From the NCBI GenBank assembly GCA_963738325.1, contig CAVTWD010000001.1:1178001-1242000 (forward strand): a DNA stretch of 64,000 nucleotides. Direction: 5' to 3'. Source of the stretch: CAVTWD01 sp963738325 (lineage in GTDB: Bacteria > Actinomycetota > Acidimicrobiia > Acidimicrobiales > Ilumatobacteraceae). This document shows, piece after piece, positions 32,101 to 42,403 of the stretch. A program made the position numbers and the translations under genes. Under the pieces are notes generated by a model. The model saw only the letters and a list, made by a program, of their open reading frames with translations. It was not told the DNA's origin and ran no database searches. Position 1 is the first letter of the stretch. Each line of letters starts with the position of its first letter.

Positions 32101-33187
32101 TCAGAACACGACGACGGAGCGGAGCACCTCCCCCCGCTCCATCCGGTGGAAGGCTTCCTCCACACCATCGAGAGGGACGGTGTCGCTCACGAATCCGTCG
32201 AGATCGAATCGCCCCTGCACGTACAGGTCGATCAGCATGGGGAAGTCACGGCTCGGAAGGCAGTCGCCGTACCAGCTCGGCTTGAGCGCACCGCCCCGGC
32301 CGAAGAACTCGATCATCGGCAGGCCGTCGATCGTCATGGTGGGCGACGGCACGCCCACCTGGACGAGGGTGCCGGCGAGGTCACGGGCGAAGAAGGCCTG
32401 CTTCATCACGTCGGGATGCCCCACGGCCTCGATCACGACGTCGGCACCGAACCCCTTCGTCTGGCGCCTCACGGCTTCCACCGGGTCCTCCTTCGACGCG
32501 TCCACGGTGTGCGTGGCACCGAAGCGCGTGGCCCACTCGAGCTTCGCGCGCGTCGACGTCCACGCCGACGACGACGCTCGCCCCGGCGAGCCGCGCGGCC
32601 GCGATCGCTGCGTCGCCGACTCCGCCGCAGCCGAAGACCGCAACGCTGTCGCCCCGCTGCACGCCGCCGGTGTAGGTGGCGGCCCCGAAACCGGCCATCA
32701 CCCCGCAACCGATCAGGCCGGCGGCCTCCGGGCGCGCCCTCGGGTCGACCCCCACGCACTGCCCGGCCGCCACCAGCGTCTTCTCCGCGAACGCGCCGAT
32801 GCCGAGGGCCGGCGACAGCGCCCGCCCGTCCAGGGTCATCTTCTGGGTGGCGTTGCGCGAGTCGAAGCAGTACCACGGGCGGCCGCGGCGGCAGGACCGG
32901 CATTGGCCGCACGGGGCCCGCCAGGCGAGCACGACATAGTCGCCCTGGGCCACGTTGCCCACCCCCTCCCCGACCGCTTCCACCACCCCTGCGGCCTCGT
33001 GGCCCAACAGGAACGGGAACCCGTCGTTGATCGCACCCTCGCGGTAGTGCAGATCGGTGTGGCAGACACCGCACGCCTTGACCTTCACGAGGGCCTCGCC
33101 CGGGCCCGGATCGGGCACCTCGATGGTCTCGATGCGCACCGGCTGCTTCGCTTCGGTCGATACGACCGCTCTCACCTGGTGGGCCAT
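32101..33187 (-). CDS. mscR: S-(hydroxymethyl)mycothiol dehydrogenase (frameshifted)
   Basis: Zinc-dependent medium-chain dehydrogenase that oxidises the formaldehyde-mycothiol adduct with NAD, giving formaldehyde detoxification and nitrosomycothiol reduction. Diagnostic segments: CGVCHTDLHYREGAIN, FPFLLGHEAAGVVEAVGEG, the structural zinc set CGQCRSCRRGRPWYC and NATQKMTLDGRALSPALGIG, all as in mycobacterial enzymes. The cofactor motif FGCGGVGDAAIAAA is present. Near 32548-32556 one base is inserted, so the second half (LEWATRFGATHTVDASKEDP onward) is in the next frame. Rebuilt length is about 361 residues. It indicates a mycothiol-producing cell. Confidence 0.9.
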
Positions 33188-33339
33188 GGTGGCGGACCGT
33201 AGCGGAAGGCCCTGGCGGGCGGTCGCGGCGAGCCGGCCAACGACCGGTGCGTCAACGGACGGGCCACTACCGTGACCCGCCGTGCGGAGCGGCCGGCGCG
33301 GGACCCAGTAGTGGAGCGGTTCGGAGAAGCGGACCACTG

Positions 33340-34866
33340 ATGGCGAAGCGCACCACACTGCCCGCACCGCGGAGCGGGTCGTCACAAGGCCGCGTCGCCA
33401 CCGCGGTCCGCCGGGTGCGCAACGAGCCGGCCCTGTGGGCCTTGATCGGGGCCATGGTGCTGTGGTCGGTGATCTTCGGGCGGCTCGTCGTGCTCCGCCA
33501 CGACAACTGGCGCACCATCGACTTCGACCTCGCCATCCACGACCAGTCGATCTGGCTCCTCAGCCGGCTCAAGTCGTTCTGCACGGTGCGGGGACTGCCG
33601 GTCTTCGGCCATCACGCGACCTTCGCCTACTTCTTCCTCGTTCCCTTCGCCTGGCTCGGGGCGGGACCGAACTTCTGGGACGTGCTGCAGGTGCTCGCCA
33701 TCGCGAGCAGCGCCCTCCCGCTCTATTTCCTCGCGCGGCGCCGGCTCCGCAGCCCGTGGCTGGCGGCCACGCTCGGCGTGGCGTGGCTCCTGCAGCCGCC
33801 GCTGCAGTTTTTCGCCTGGGAGACCTTCCACCCCGAGGTGATGGCCATCCCGTTCCTCCTGTGGGCGTATTGGGCGGCCGAGACAGGACGGCGAAGGACG
33901 TACTGGATCCTCGTCGTGATCGCCTTGATGTGGAAGGAGGACGTGGCGCTGTTCGTCGCGTTGCTGGGCGTGGTGCAGCTCGTGCGGCACCGCCGAAGGC
34001 AAGGGCTCTTCACGATCGGTCTCGCGCTCGTGTGGTTCGGCGTGTTCGGGGCCTGGATGGTGCCGGCGATCGCGGGCGGTGGAACCGTCTACGGGGGGCT
34101 GTACGGGAGCCTCGGCGACTCCCCCGGGGAGGTGTTGAAGACAGGGCTGACCGATCCCGGCGCGATCTTCGACCGCCTCGGCCAGAACGGCGCGTTCGCC
34201 TACGCCCGCGACCTGCTCGCGCCCTTCGGCTTCGTCCCCCTCGCCGCACCTCTGGTGCTGCTCATGGGGCTCCCGCAGGCCCTGATCAACCTGCTCAGCA
34301 CGGCGAACTTCACCTGGGACCTCCACTACCACTACCAGGCCCTGCCGATGGCGGCGGCGGGATTGGCCATGGTCGAGGGGGTGGCCTGGCTGGGCCGGCA
34401 TCGCTCGGGGGCCAGGCGATTCACGGTTGGCTGGGTGGCCGCGTGCGCGCTGGCCGGCACCGTGGCGTGGGGCCTCACGCCGATCAGCCGCGACTACCGG
34501 CAGGGCTACTGGCCCTTGCAGACGCCGAGCGACGTCGCCTTCCGCGAGCACGCCCTGAGCCTCATCGGGCCCGACGACGGTGTGAGCGTGGACTACTGGT
34601 CCACGCCGCACTTCACCCACCGCGAGATCGCGTACACCTTCCCCAATCCGTGGCGGAACAAGAACTACGGGATCACCTCGAGCGCCCATGGCGACCCGGC
34701 GAAGGTGAAGTGGGTGCTGGTCGACCAGAACCTGTTCCAACCCGAGGACCAGTCCCTGTTCGCGCAGCTCCTCGCGAGCGGCGAGTTCAAGGTGGCGGGC
34801 AGCTCGGGCACGGTCGTGCTGCTCAAGCGGGTGGCGCCACCGGGCCCTGCCGCGCTCGGCCCTTGA
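33340..34866 (+). CDS. DUF2079 family membrane protein
   Basis: 508 residues with about ten membrane segments and a soluble C-terminus. Family features: DFDLAIHDQSIWLLSR near residue 68 and FAWETFHPEVMAIPFLLWAY near 160, as in DUF2079 proteins, which resemble GT-C glycosyltransferases with an acidic residue in the first outer loop. No activity is proven for the family. The ATG at 33340 was chosen because an earlier in-frame start lies in the divergent promoter region. The C-terminal outer domain (residues 395-505) includes VDYWSTPHFTHREIAYTFPN. Confidence 0.82.
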   Translation: MAKRTTLPAPRSGSSQGRVATAVRRVRNEPALWALIGAMVLWSVIFGRLVVLRHDNWRTIDFDLAIHDQSIWLLSRLKSFCTVRGLPVFGHHATFAYFFLVPFAWLGAGPNFWDVLQVLAIASSALPLYFLARRRLRSPWLAATLGVAWLLQPPLQFFAWETFHPEVMAIPFLLWAYWAAETGRRRTYWILVVIALMWKEDVALFVALLGVVQLVRHRRRQGLFTIGLALVWFGVFGAWMVPAIAGGGTVYGGLYGSLGDSPGEVLKTGLTDPGAIFDRLGQNGAFAYARDLLAPFGFVPLAAPLVLLMGLPQALINLLSTANFTWDLHYHYQALPMAAAGLAMVEGVAWLGRHRSGARRFTVGWVAACALAGTVAWGLTPISRDYRQGYWPLQTPSDVAFREHALSLIGPDDGVSVDYWSTPHFTHREIAYTFPNPWRNKNYGITSSAHGDPAKVKWVLVDQNLFQPEDQSLFAQLLASGEFKVAGSSGTVVLLKRVAPPGPAALGP

Positions 34867-34884
34867 GCGCTTCCTCGCACACGA

Positions 34885-35970
34885 CTACGGACGTACCTCG
34901 TAGAACGCGTTGACGGGGTGATCGACGTCGAGGCGGCGGAAGCGTCGGAAGCCTGCCGTCGTGGCCATCTGGCGCGCCTTGCTCTCCGGCAGCCCCAACG
35001 TCCCGAGGCCTGCGCCTCCCGGTTCGCTCAACGCCGACGCCATGCACGACAGGATCGAGGTGCCGTACATCAACGAGGCCATCGGGTTCTTCTCGACGTT
35101 CTCGGCGAAGCTGTCGCGGGCTTTGATGTCGACGAGCAGCCAGGTGCCGTCCGGAGCCAGCGCGCCGTGGATGGCCTCCATCATCTCTTGCGGATGGGTC
35201 ATGTCGTGGATGCAGTCGAACGTGGTGACGAGATCGAAGCGGTGGTCGCCAGGCAAGGGATCAGCGCGCGCGTCGTGGAACGCGGCATTCGTGAGCCCTG
35301 CCTCGAGGCGTTCGGCCTCGGCCCGCTCCAGCGCGTGGTGGGAGATGTCGTAGCCATGGAACGAGCTGGCCGGGAAGCTCCGCGCCATGAGGCGGACGGC
35401 GACACCGGCGCCGCAGCCCACGTCGGCGGCCTGCGCGCCCGCCTCGAGCTTGTCCACGACGCCCTCGAGCCGCGGGAGGGCGGCCGGCACCAGGAAGTTG
35501 CGGTACCACGGTTCGAAAGCGCGCTCGATCCCGGCCGCGGCCTCGGGGCCCTGGGCGTCGTAGTCGTGACCGACGCCGGTGCGGAAGCTCTCCGGCAGGC
35601 CCCCGAGCAGCGCCATGAAATGCGGGAGCCGGCCGAACCATCCCATGCCGAACGCCGGATGCTCGGGCGAGGCGAGCACGGCGGCCGCCTCGGGGGTGAG
35701 GTCGAAGGTACCCCCGTCGTCCTCGGTGCGGATGATGCGGGCCGCGCCCTGGTTGTAGAGCCACTCGCGCAGCCACCGTTCGTGCAGCCCGGTGCGGTTG
35801 GCGAGGTCGGTGCTCGAGAGGGGCGCGCTCGCTTCGGCCAGCGTCCGGTAGAGCCCGAGTTGGTCACCCACGTGGATCATCGCGGCGGTGATCGCCCCTT
35901 CCAGCTTGGAGAAGACGAGGAAGGCGAAGGCCTTCAGGCGATCGGGATCGACGTCACGAGGCTCGGCCAT
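34885..35970 (-). CDS. Class I SAM-dependent methyltransferase with N-terminal winged helix
   Basis: 361 residues resembling mycobacterial Rv2258c-type methyltransferases. An N-terminal winged helix (LSSTDLANRTGLHERWLREW) is followed by the SAM site AADVGCGAGVAVRLMA near residue 185, the acidic FHGYDISHHAL and the motif DLVTTFDCIHDMTHP. The acceptor substrate is unknown. It converges with the DUF2079 gene and is followed on the same strand, with 31 bases between, by the flavin oxidoreductase. Confidence 0.85.
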   Translation of the reverse strand: MAEPRDVDPDRLKAFAFLVFSKLEGAITAAMIHVGDQLGLYRTLAEASAPLSSTDLANRTGLHERWLREWLYNQGAARIIRTEDDGGTFDLTPEAAAVLASPEHPAFGMGWFGRLPHFMALLGGLPESFRTGVGHDYDAQGPEAAAGIERAFEPWYRNFLVPAALPRLEGVVDKLEAGAQAADVGCGAGVAVRLMARSFPASSFHGYDISHHALERAEAERLEAGLTNAAFHDARADPLPGDHRFDLVTTFDCIHDMTHPQEMMEAIHGALAPDGTWLLVDIKARDSFAENVEKNPMASLMYGTSILSCMASALSEPGGAGLGTLGLPESKARQMATTAGFRRFRRLDVDHPVNAFYEVRP

Positions 35971-36001
35971 GGCCGCACCGTATTCCCCCGTTCAGCGCCG
36001 C

Positions 36002-37621
36002 TCAGCGCCGCGTGCGCCGCCAGCGCGACACCTTCTCGTCATGGGCGATCTGGCGGACGACGTTCATGGCGGGGATGCCCGTGACGCCGCCTCCCCCGTG
36101 GGTGGCCGAGCCGGCCTGGTAGAGCCCGGCGACGGGCGTGCGGAAGTCGGCGTAGCCCGGCGCCGGCCGCATGTGGAACAGCTGGGTGGGCGAGAGCTCG
36201 CCGTGGAAGATGTTGCCGCCGACGAGGCCGTATTCGTGCTCCATCTCGTGCGGCCCGATCACGCGGCGGTGGAGGATCGAATCGCGGAAACCCGGTGCGA
36301 CCTCTTCGAAGGTGTCGACCACGCGGTCCGCGTAGTCCTCGAGCTCGGCCTCCATCGGCTTCGCCGCCCAATCCGCCGGCACCCATTGCGTGAACATCGA
36401 CACGATGTGATGGCCCTCGGGCGCGATCGTCCGGTCGAAGACCGAAGGGATGCACACGTCGGCGAACGGTCGTGCCGCGGGCTGACCGGCGACGGCATCC
36501 TGGAATGCGCGCTCGACCTCGTCCAGCGAACGCGCGAACACGATCGTGCCGCCGTGGACGTGGGGGTCGAAGCCCGGCTTGCTGGCGAACTCGGGAAGCC
36601 GGTCGACGGCGAGATTGATCTTGACCGTGCCCGACCGGGTGTTCCACCGCTCGATGTCGTCCACGAACGCGGGCGGCAATCCGTCGCGGTCGAGGAGATC
36701 GAGGAAGGCGATCTTGGGATGCACCGTCGTGACCACGAGGGGGGCGCGGAGCTCTTCGCCGTCGACGAGGACGACGCCTGTGACGCGCCCTCGGCTGGTG
36801 GTGATCCGCGCCACCGGCGCCTCCGTGCGGATCTCGGCCCCGAACGAGCAGGCGGCGGAGGCCATAGCGAGGGTGAGGCCGCCCATGCCTCCCTCGGGGA
36901 AGCCCCACGAGCCGAGCTCGCCATCGCCCACGTCGCCGATCTTGTGGTGGGCCATCACGAAGGCCGTCCCCGGCGACCGCGGGCCGGCCCAGGTGCCGAT
37001 CACCCCGGACACGGACAGCACGCCCTGCACCTGGGGCGACTCGAAGTAGTCGTCGAGCAGGTCGGCCACGCTCATCGAGAAGAGCCGCGTCACGTCAGCC
37101 ACTCCCCGCACCCCCAGGCCCTTGAGCTGCCAGGCCAGCCGCGCCTGATCCCAGACGTCACCCGGGGTCCGACTCCCCAACTTCGGCGGGACGGCCGACA
37201 GCAGAGGTCCGAGCACCCCCGCCACTTGGTGGAGCCAGGCGTCCCACCGCTCCATGGCGTCGGCGTCGTGGGAGGAGAACTTCGAGATCTCGGCCCGCCG
37301 ACGAACGGGGTCGGAGGGCAGCTGGAGCGACCGCCCGTCCGGGTAGGGCACGAAGTAGGGGCCTTGCGGGTGGACCTTGTAGCCGTGGCGCTCGAGCTGG
37401 AGATCGCCCAGGATGGTCGCCGGCAGCAGACTGACGACGTACGACAGCATGGTGACGCGGTAGTCGGGCCCCCACGGCTGCTCGGTGACCGCCGCGCCGC
37501 CCACGACATGACGACGCTCCAGCACGATGGTCCGCTTGCCGGCGCGAGCCAGGTAGGCCGCGGCCACGAGACCGTTGTGCCCGCCTCCCAAGACGATGGC
37601 GTCGTAGTCGTTGGCGGGCAT
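36002..37621 (-). CDS. Phytoene-desaturase-like NAD(P)/FAD oxidoreductase (PYROXD2 type)
   Basis: 539 residues. The N-terminal dinucleotide fold is DAIVLGGGHNGLVAAAYLAR, followed by RRHVVGGAAVTEQPW. The middle contains the PYROXD2-like FEGP-equivalent AWAGPRSPGTAFVMAHHKIG and WGFPEGGMGGLTLAMA, and the C-terminus the FAD end YQAGSATHGGGGVTGIPAMN. These enzymes resemble carotenoid desaturases but, outside carotenoid clusters, have no agreed substrate; no other carotenoid gene is near. The ATG at 37621 follows directly after a GC-rich divergent spacer. Confidence 0.85.
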   Translation of the reverse strand: MPANDYDAIVLGGGHNGLVAAAYLARAGKRTIVLERRHVVGGAAVTEQPWGPDYRVTMLSYVVSLLPATILGDLQLERHGYKVHPQGPYFVPYPDGRSLQLPSDPVRRRAEISKFSSHDADAMERWDAWLHQVAGVLGPLLSAVPPKLGSRTPGDVWDQARLAWQLKGLGVRGVADVTRLFSMSVADLLDDYFESPQVQGVLSVSGVIGTWAGPRSPGTAFVMAHHKIGDVGDGELGSWGFPEGGMGGLTLAMASAACSFGAEIRTEAPVARITTSRGRVTGVVLVDGEELRAPLVVTTVHPKIAFLDLLDRDGLPPAFVDDIERWNTRSGTVKINLAVDRLPEFASKPGFDPHVHGGTIVFARSLDEVERAFQDAVAGQPAARPFADVCIPSVFDRTIAPEGHHIVSMFTQWVPADWAAKPMEAELEDYADRVVDTFEEVAPGFRDSILHRRVIGPHEMEHEYGLVGGNIFHGELSPTQLFHMRPAPGYADFRTPVAGLYQAGSATHGGGGVTGIPAMNVVRQIAHDEKVSRWRRTRR

Positions 37622-37695
37622 CGAGCCACGCTAGTGCCACGATTCGTCGGGCGGGGACCGCCCGCCGGCGCGTCCAGCACGTACAGTCCGATGGA

Positions 37696-38555
37696 GTGAC
37701 CGCGGGGGACCGCCGCTCGAGCGCCCTCCGCCCGCGCCAGGTGTGGGCGGCCGGCGTCATCGTCGCGTGCCTCGCCCTGCTCGCCATCGTCGCGGTGGTG
37801 AGCGACGGTCATCCGCTCGATGCCGGCAGCTCGCCGGGCCATCTCGATCTGGCCGGCGCGGCCCGACTGCTGCTCGCCCTCCTCGGCCTGGCCGTGGTTG
37901 CCGGGTTGGTGATGCTGCTCGTGATGGCCAGCCGCGTCCGGCCCGCCCGCCGCCCCCGGGCGCGCACCCGCCGCGGCCGGAGCTGGATTGTGCTGCTCGC
38001 CGCCGCGGTCGTGTTCCTCTTCGTGCTGTTCCGGTCCCACCACGACACGCCGCCCGAGCAGCCGCTGCCCACCGCCACCTCGGTGACCGACGGCGGCTCG
38101 AGCGAGCGTCACGCCGCTCCGTTGTGGGCGGTGGCGATGCTGGGGATGGTCGGAGTGGTCGCGCTCGGAGCGGCCGTGGCCGCGGGCCGCCGGCTCCGGC
38201 CGGAGCCCGAGCTCCCCGAGGCGGCCACGCTGCTGGAGGCGTGGGACGAGTCGCTCGCCGCTCTCGAGGCCGACCCCGACCCGCGGCGGCGATCATCGCC
38301 GCCTACGCGCACCTCTTGGAGGCCTTCGAGGCGTGCGGCATGGGACGGCGGCCGGCCGAAGCCCCCGTCGAGCACCTGCGACGGTGCCTCGCCACACTGC
38401 CCATCCGGCCAGGGCCGTCGGCGCGGTTGACCGAGCTGTTCCTCGAGGCCCGCTTCAGCACGCACCTGCTCGGCGTGGCCGAGCGCGCCGAAGCCCTCGC
38501 CGCGTTCACCGCCGCCCGTGACGATCTCGCCGACCACGTGGGCGCCAGCTCGTGA
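37696..38555 (+). CDS. DUF4129-containing membrane protein (frameshifted)
   Basis: First gene of a MoxR/DUF58 operon. Four hydrophobic segments (near residues 18-36, 55-77, 97-115 and 142-162) precede a cytoplasmic DUF4129 domain. That domain starts in one frame (LLEAWDESLAALEADPDPR) and, after one g was lost near 38290, continues in the neighbouring frame as AIIAAYAHLLEAFEACGMG, RRPAEAPVEHLRRC and LTELFLEARFSTH. Rebuilt length is about 287 residues. DUF4129 proteins commonly accompany MoxR, DUF58 and transglutaminase genes; their function is not established. The stop overlaps the next start (GTGA). Confidence 0.82.
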
Positions 38556-39034
38556 AGGCGTGGTGGCGGGCCGCCGCCCTTGTGGTCGCGGCGGCCGTGA
38601 TCGCGGTGATCGCGGACCCCGCTCATCGTGCGACCATCGCCCGGGTCATGCTCCTGGTGGCGGCGGTGGCCGGGATCGCCGCCCTGATCCACGTCGCTGA
38701 GCGCCGCACCCCGCCCGCTCCCGCCTCGCCGTTCGACCCGACGCCCGTCGGGACGATCCCGCCCCCCGTACCCTACGAGCTGGCCCGCATGGCCGCCGAC
38801 CTCGACCTCTACGCGGGCCCGCACGGCCCGCGGCTGGGCAGCGGCGTGCTCGATGGGGTCGTGAAGGACATCGTGGTCGATCGCCTCGCCCGCCACCGAG
38901 GCCTCGTCGTGCCCGACCCGGCGGCCGACCCGCCGGGGGTGCTCGGGCCGGCGACGAGGGCGCTGCTGCAGCGGCGGCGCCAGCTCGCGCCCATCGAGCC
39001 GGGCGCGCTCGCCGCCGAGCTCGAAGCGCTGTGA
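38552..39034 (+). CDS. Hypothetical membrane protein of the moxR operon
   Basis: 160 residues with two N-terminal membrane helices (ALVVAAAVIAVIADP and IARVMLLVAAVAGIAALIHV) and a soluble C-terminal domain of about 100 residues (YELARMAADLDLYAGPHGPR). Proteins of this shape are usual between DUF4129 and MoxR genes in actinobacteria. Start and stop both overlap the neighbours by four bases, so it is co-translated with them. No catalytic motif. Confidence 0.75.
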   Translation: MKAWWRAAALVVAAAVIAVIADPAHRATIARVMLLVAAVAGIAALIHVAERRTPPAPASPFDPTPVGTIPPPVPYELARMAADLDLYAGPHGPRLGSGVLDGVVKDIVVDRLARHRGLVVPDPAADPPGVLGPATRALLQRRRQLAPIEPGALAAELEAL

Positions 39035-39994
39035 TCCCGACCCTCACCCTCGCAGACACCGCCGAGCGGGCGGGGGCGATCCTCGACGAGGTCGAGCGGG
39101 CGGTGGTCGGCAAGCGCGGCGTCCTCACCCTCGTGCTCGGCGGTTTGCTGGCCGACGGGCACGTGCTGCTCGACGACCTCCCGGGCGTGGCCAAGACCCT
39201 GATCGCCCGATCACTCGCCACGGTCACCGGCCTCGGATTCAGACCGCGTCCAGTTCACGCCCGATCTGCTCCCGGCTGACATCACGGGCGCGGTCGTGCT
39301 CGATCCGCGCACCCGTGACTTCGCCTTCCGGCCGGGGCCGGTGTTCGCCAACCTCGTCCTCGCCGACGAGGTCAACCGGGCTCCGGCCAAGACGCAAGCC
39401 GCACTCCTCGAGGCCATGCAAGAGCGCCAGGTGACCGCGGACGGCACGAGCCATCCGCTCCCCCGCCCGTTCCTCGTCGTCGCCACCCAGAACCCGATCG
39501 AGTACGAGGGCACCTATCCCCTCCCGGAGGCCCAGCTCGACCGGTTCCTGCTGCGTACGACCGTCGGCTACCCGTCACCGGACGACGAGTGGGAGCTGGT
39601 GGAGCGACGCCTCGAGCGAGGCACCGACGACGTGCTGCTGACGACACTGGTCGGTCCCGACGAGGTCCTCGCCATGCAACGAGCCCTCGAGGAGGTGCAC
39701 GTCGACGAGGTGGTCGGGCGCTATGCCCTGGCCATCGTGATCGCGACGCGGGAGGAGCCGCAGCTCCTCGTGGGGGCCAGCCCGCGTGGGTCGCTCGCGC
39801 TGGTGAAGCTGGCCCGGGCCGCGGCGCTCTTGGCCGGGCGCGACTTCGTGACCCCCGACGACGTGAAGGCGATGGCGCTGCCCGCGCTGGCCCACCGCCT
39901 CGTGCTGCGCAGCGAGCTGTGGGTCCGGCGGGTGTCGCCGGAGGACGTGCTTCGCCGCGTGATCGACGGGGTCGCCGCGCCTTCGTGGCGATGA
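39031..39994 (+). CDS. MoxR-family AAA+ ATPase (frameshifted)
   Basis: MoxR chaperone-like ATPase. Walker A is DDLPGVAKTLIARSLA near residue 50; after one inserted base near 39241-39247 the next frame gives VQFTPDLLPADITGAVVLDP, Walker B NLVLADEVNRAPAKTQAAL, sensor VVATQNPIEYEGTYPLPEAQLDRF and the sensor-2 region GASPRGSLALVKLARAAAL. Rebuilt length about 321. MoxR proteins work with partner proteins such as the DUF58 product encoded next, whose ATG overlaps this stop. The operon is typical of stress or envelope maturation systems. Confidence 0.9.
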
Positions 39995-41303
39995 CGTTGG
40001 CGATGACGCAGGCACGCCTCGCCCCGCCTGTGGGCGTACCTCGCGCTCGGCGTCGGCCGGCCTCGTCGCCGCCCTGGTCGCCGGCCGCGCCGAGCTGGCC
40101 GCGGCCGCGGCACCGGCGGCGTTGATGGCCGTGGTGGGTGTGGTGCTCAGCGAATCCCCCCGCCTCGAAGCCGAGCTCGTGATGGACACGGACCGTGTGC
40201 TCGAAGGCGAAGCCGTGATCGGGTCGTGCGTGGTCCGGGCCGACATCACCCTCGCTCGCCTCGATGTCGTCGTCCCCGTGACCGGGCCCTTTGTCGCGGC
40301 CGAGCTGGTGGCGGCGTGGTCGGTCTTCCGGCCCCGGCGGGAGACCACATGGCCACTGCAAGGCATCGCCGAGCGCTGGGGTCTCGTGCGCTTCGGCCCC
40401 ATCTGGGTACGGGCGCACGGCCCGCTCGGGCTCATCCGGTGGCAAGGCGCCCTGAACGCGCCGGTGACCGTGCGGGTGCTGCCCGCCACCGCCACCCTCC
40501 GGCGGTTGCTGCCGCACCCGGACCCCCGGACCTCGGCGGGCGCCCACCTCGGGCGGCGACCGGGCGACGGCATCGAGCTGGCCGGGCTGCGCCCCTACCA
40601 GGCCGGGGATCGGTTGCGCTCGATCAACTGGCCCGTGAGCTCCCGCCGCGGCGACCTCTGGGTGACCGAGCGGCGCCCGGAGCGAGCGGCGGATCTGGTG
40701 GTCATGGTCGACACGTTCGGCGACGATCCCTCCGGCGGCTCTCTCGCCCTCACCCGCTCGGCGCGGGCGGCCTGGCTGGTGGCCATGGCCCATCTCGAGG
40801 CCCACGACCGGGTCGGGCTCGTGGCCTTCGGCGCCTACCCCACATGGGTGACGCCCGGCTCGGGCGATCACGCCCGTTACGAGTTCCTCGATCGGCTCCT
40901 CGCCGCCGCGACCGGGTGGACCGAGGCCGCTCGATCCGTGCAGCTGGTGCCGCGGCGGGCCCTGCCGCCGGGGGCGTCGGTGGTGGCGGTGTCGCCATTG
41001 CACGACCGCCGGATGGTCCAGGCCCTCGCCGCCTTGCGGAGGCGGGGCACGTGCGTGTCGGTCATCCGGGTCGACGCCGGCGAGATTCCCATCCCGCCGG
41101 GCGGCCCGACGACCGAGGCGTGGGACGCGGGGCGTCGCATCTGGACCATGGAGCTCGAGCGGCGGGCCTCCTTCTTGGACGAGGCCGGCGTGGCCGTCGT
41201 GGCGTGGGAGCCACGCTCGGACGCGGCCGTCGTCCTCGAGGCGCTGAGCCGAGTGGTGCGATCGCACGTCTGGTCACGTGCGTGGCGGGAACGCCCGGCA
41301 TGA
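39991..41303 (+). CDS. DUF58 domain protein (frameshifts near the N-terminus)
   Basis: The conserved DUF58 core, DGIELAGLRPYQAGDRLRSI followed by NWPVSSRRGDLWVTERRPER, sits near residue 165 of the long frame, followed by a von Willebrand-like fold (VVMVDTFGDDPSG, VSPLHDRRMVQALAALRRRG). The clean frame begins only at 40122; between 39991 and 40120 pieces in different frames read LWAYLALGV and LVAALVAGRAELAAAAAPAA, which form the expected N-terminal membrane hairpin, so at least two indels lie there. Coupled to moxR (ATGA) and to the next gene. Function: partner of MoxR, not defined biochemically. Confidence 0.85.
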
Positions 41304-41818
41304 GCCGGCCCCGTGGCACGGCGCTGCGCATCGCCCTCGGCGGGATGGCCCTCGCGGTGGCGGTGGTACTCGGCCTCACCGGCGTCGCCGCGGCACCTTC
41401 GGGTGCCGCCCGCTTGCTGGCGGAGGTCGTGGCCGTCGCCTGGATCGTCCTGGTGCTCGCCCTCTGGCGCTGGCCGGGAGGCCTGACGGTCGCGGTCGTC
41501 CTCGTCGCCCTTCCCTGGGCCGTCGCGCTCGTGGAGCACCCGAGGGCCGGGGCCGCCGTCGGCCTCGGAGTCGGGATGGTGCTGCTCGTCGAGCTGGCGG
41601 GATGGTCGATCGATCAGCGCAGCGTGGTGCCCGAGGCGATGCTCGGGCCGATGGCGCTGCGGATCACCGCGGCGGCGGTGGCGGGCGCGGCGCTGTCGGG
41701 TGGCGTGCTCGCCGCGGCCGCGTTGCCGGCGCCGGGCAGTCTCGTCCGTGTCGTGCTGGGGCTGGGAGCCATCGTCGCCGTCGTGGCTTTCGTGACGCTG
41801 CGCCGCTGGGAGGCGTGA
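41300..41818 (+). CDS. Membrane protein at the end of the moxR operon
   Basis: 172 residues with about five hydrophobic helices (from ALRIALGGMALAVAVVLGLT through VVLGLGAIVAVVAFVTL). No catalytic motif. Its ATG overlaps the DUF58 stop, so it is the fifth and last gene of the coupled operon. I do not recognise a family. Confidence 0.7.
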   Translation: MSRPRGTALRIALGGMALAVAVVLGLTGVAAAPSGAARLLAEVVAVAWIVLVLALWRWPGGLTVAVVLVALPWAVALVEHPRAGAAVGLGVGMVLLVELAGWSIDQRSVVPEAMLGPMALRITAAAVAGAALSGGVLAAAALPAPGSLVRVVLGLGAIVAVVAFVTLRRWEA

Positions 41819-41882
41819 GGTGACGGTGCGGACGTGGGAGCCGCCAGTCCGGGGCCTCCTCGGAGCCGCCGGCTGCGAACCG

Positions 41883-42402
41883 TCAGTCCCAGTGCAGCGC
41901 GCCGGCCTCGCGGGCCTCCTTGGTGGCCTTGCGCATCTTGTCGCCGTCGTAGCCGACCCGGAGCGTGGGCGTGACCTCGATGACGACCCGGCGGGGCGAG
42001 TCGAGCATCTTCGCGAACTCGCGGACCCGCTCCGGCCCGTACTTCGTCATGAGCCGCTCGGCCAGGGCCGGGTAGAACCAGGCCTTCGTCTCGGGATCGT
42101 CGAGGACCCGAGCCGTGCCCTTGTAGCTGACGGTCTTGCTCGGCCCGAGCGCGGTGCCCGGGCTCGAGATCACCAGCGCCACCCGCGGGTCTCGCCGGAT
42201 GGCGGGGACGCGCTTGCGCTGCCCGCTCGCGGTCATCCAGAACTTCCCGTCGCTGCAGCAGGTAGCTCATGATCACCGCCATCGGCGAGCCATCGGCGGT
42301 GACCCAGACGAAGGTGCATTCGTTCTGCGCCTCGATCAGCTCGGCCTCGCGGTCGGGGTCAAGCCCGTAGGTGGTGACGTCCTCGTAGTCCCTGATGGCC
42401 AT
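41883..42402 (-). CDS. PPOX-class (F420/FMN-binding split-barrel) protein, first paralogue (frameshifted)
   Basis: Split beta-barrel of the pyridoxamine-phosphate-oxidase superfamily that in actinobacteria often binds F420 or FMN. N-terminal part: AIRDYEDVTTYGLDPDREAE and QNECTFVWVTADGSPMAVIM; after a break near 42245-42255 the next frame gives DGKFWMTASGQRKRVPAIRR, then SKTVSYKGTARVLDDPETKA and WFYPALAERL. Rebuilt length about 173 residues. It is clearly paralogous to the gene at 54745-55260. It lies downstream of an SDR gene on the same strand, one base apart, so they are probably one operon. Confidence 0.82.
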
Positions 42403-42403
42403 G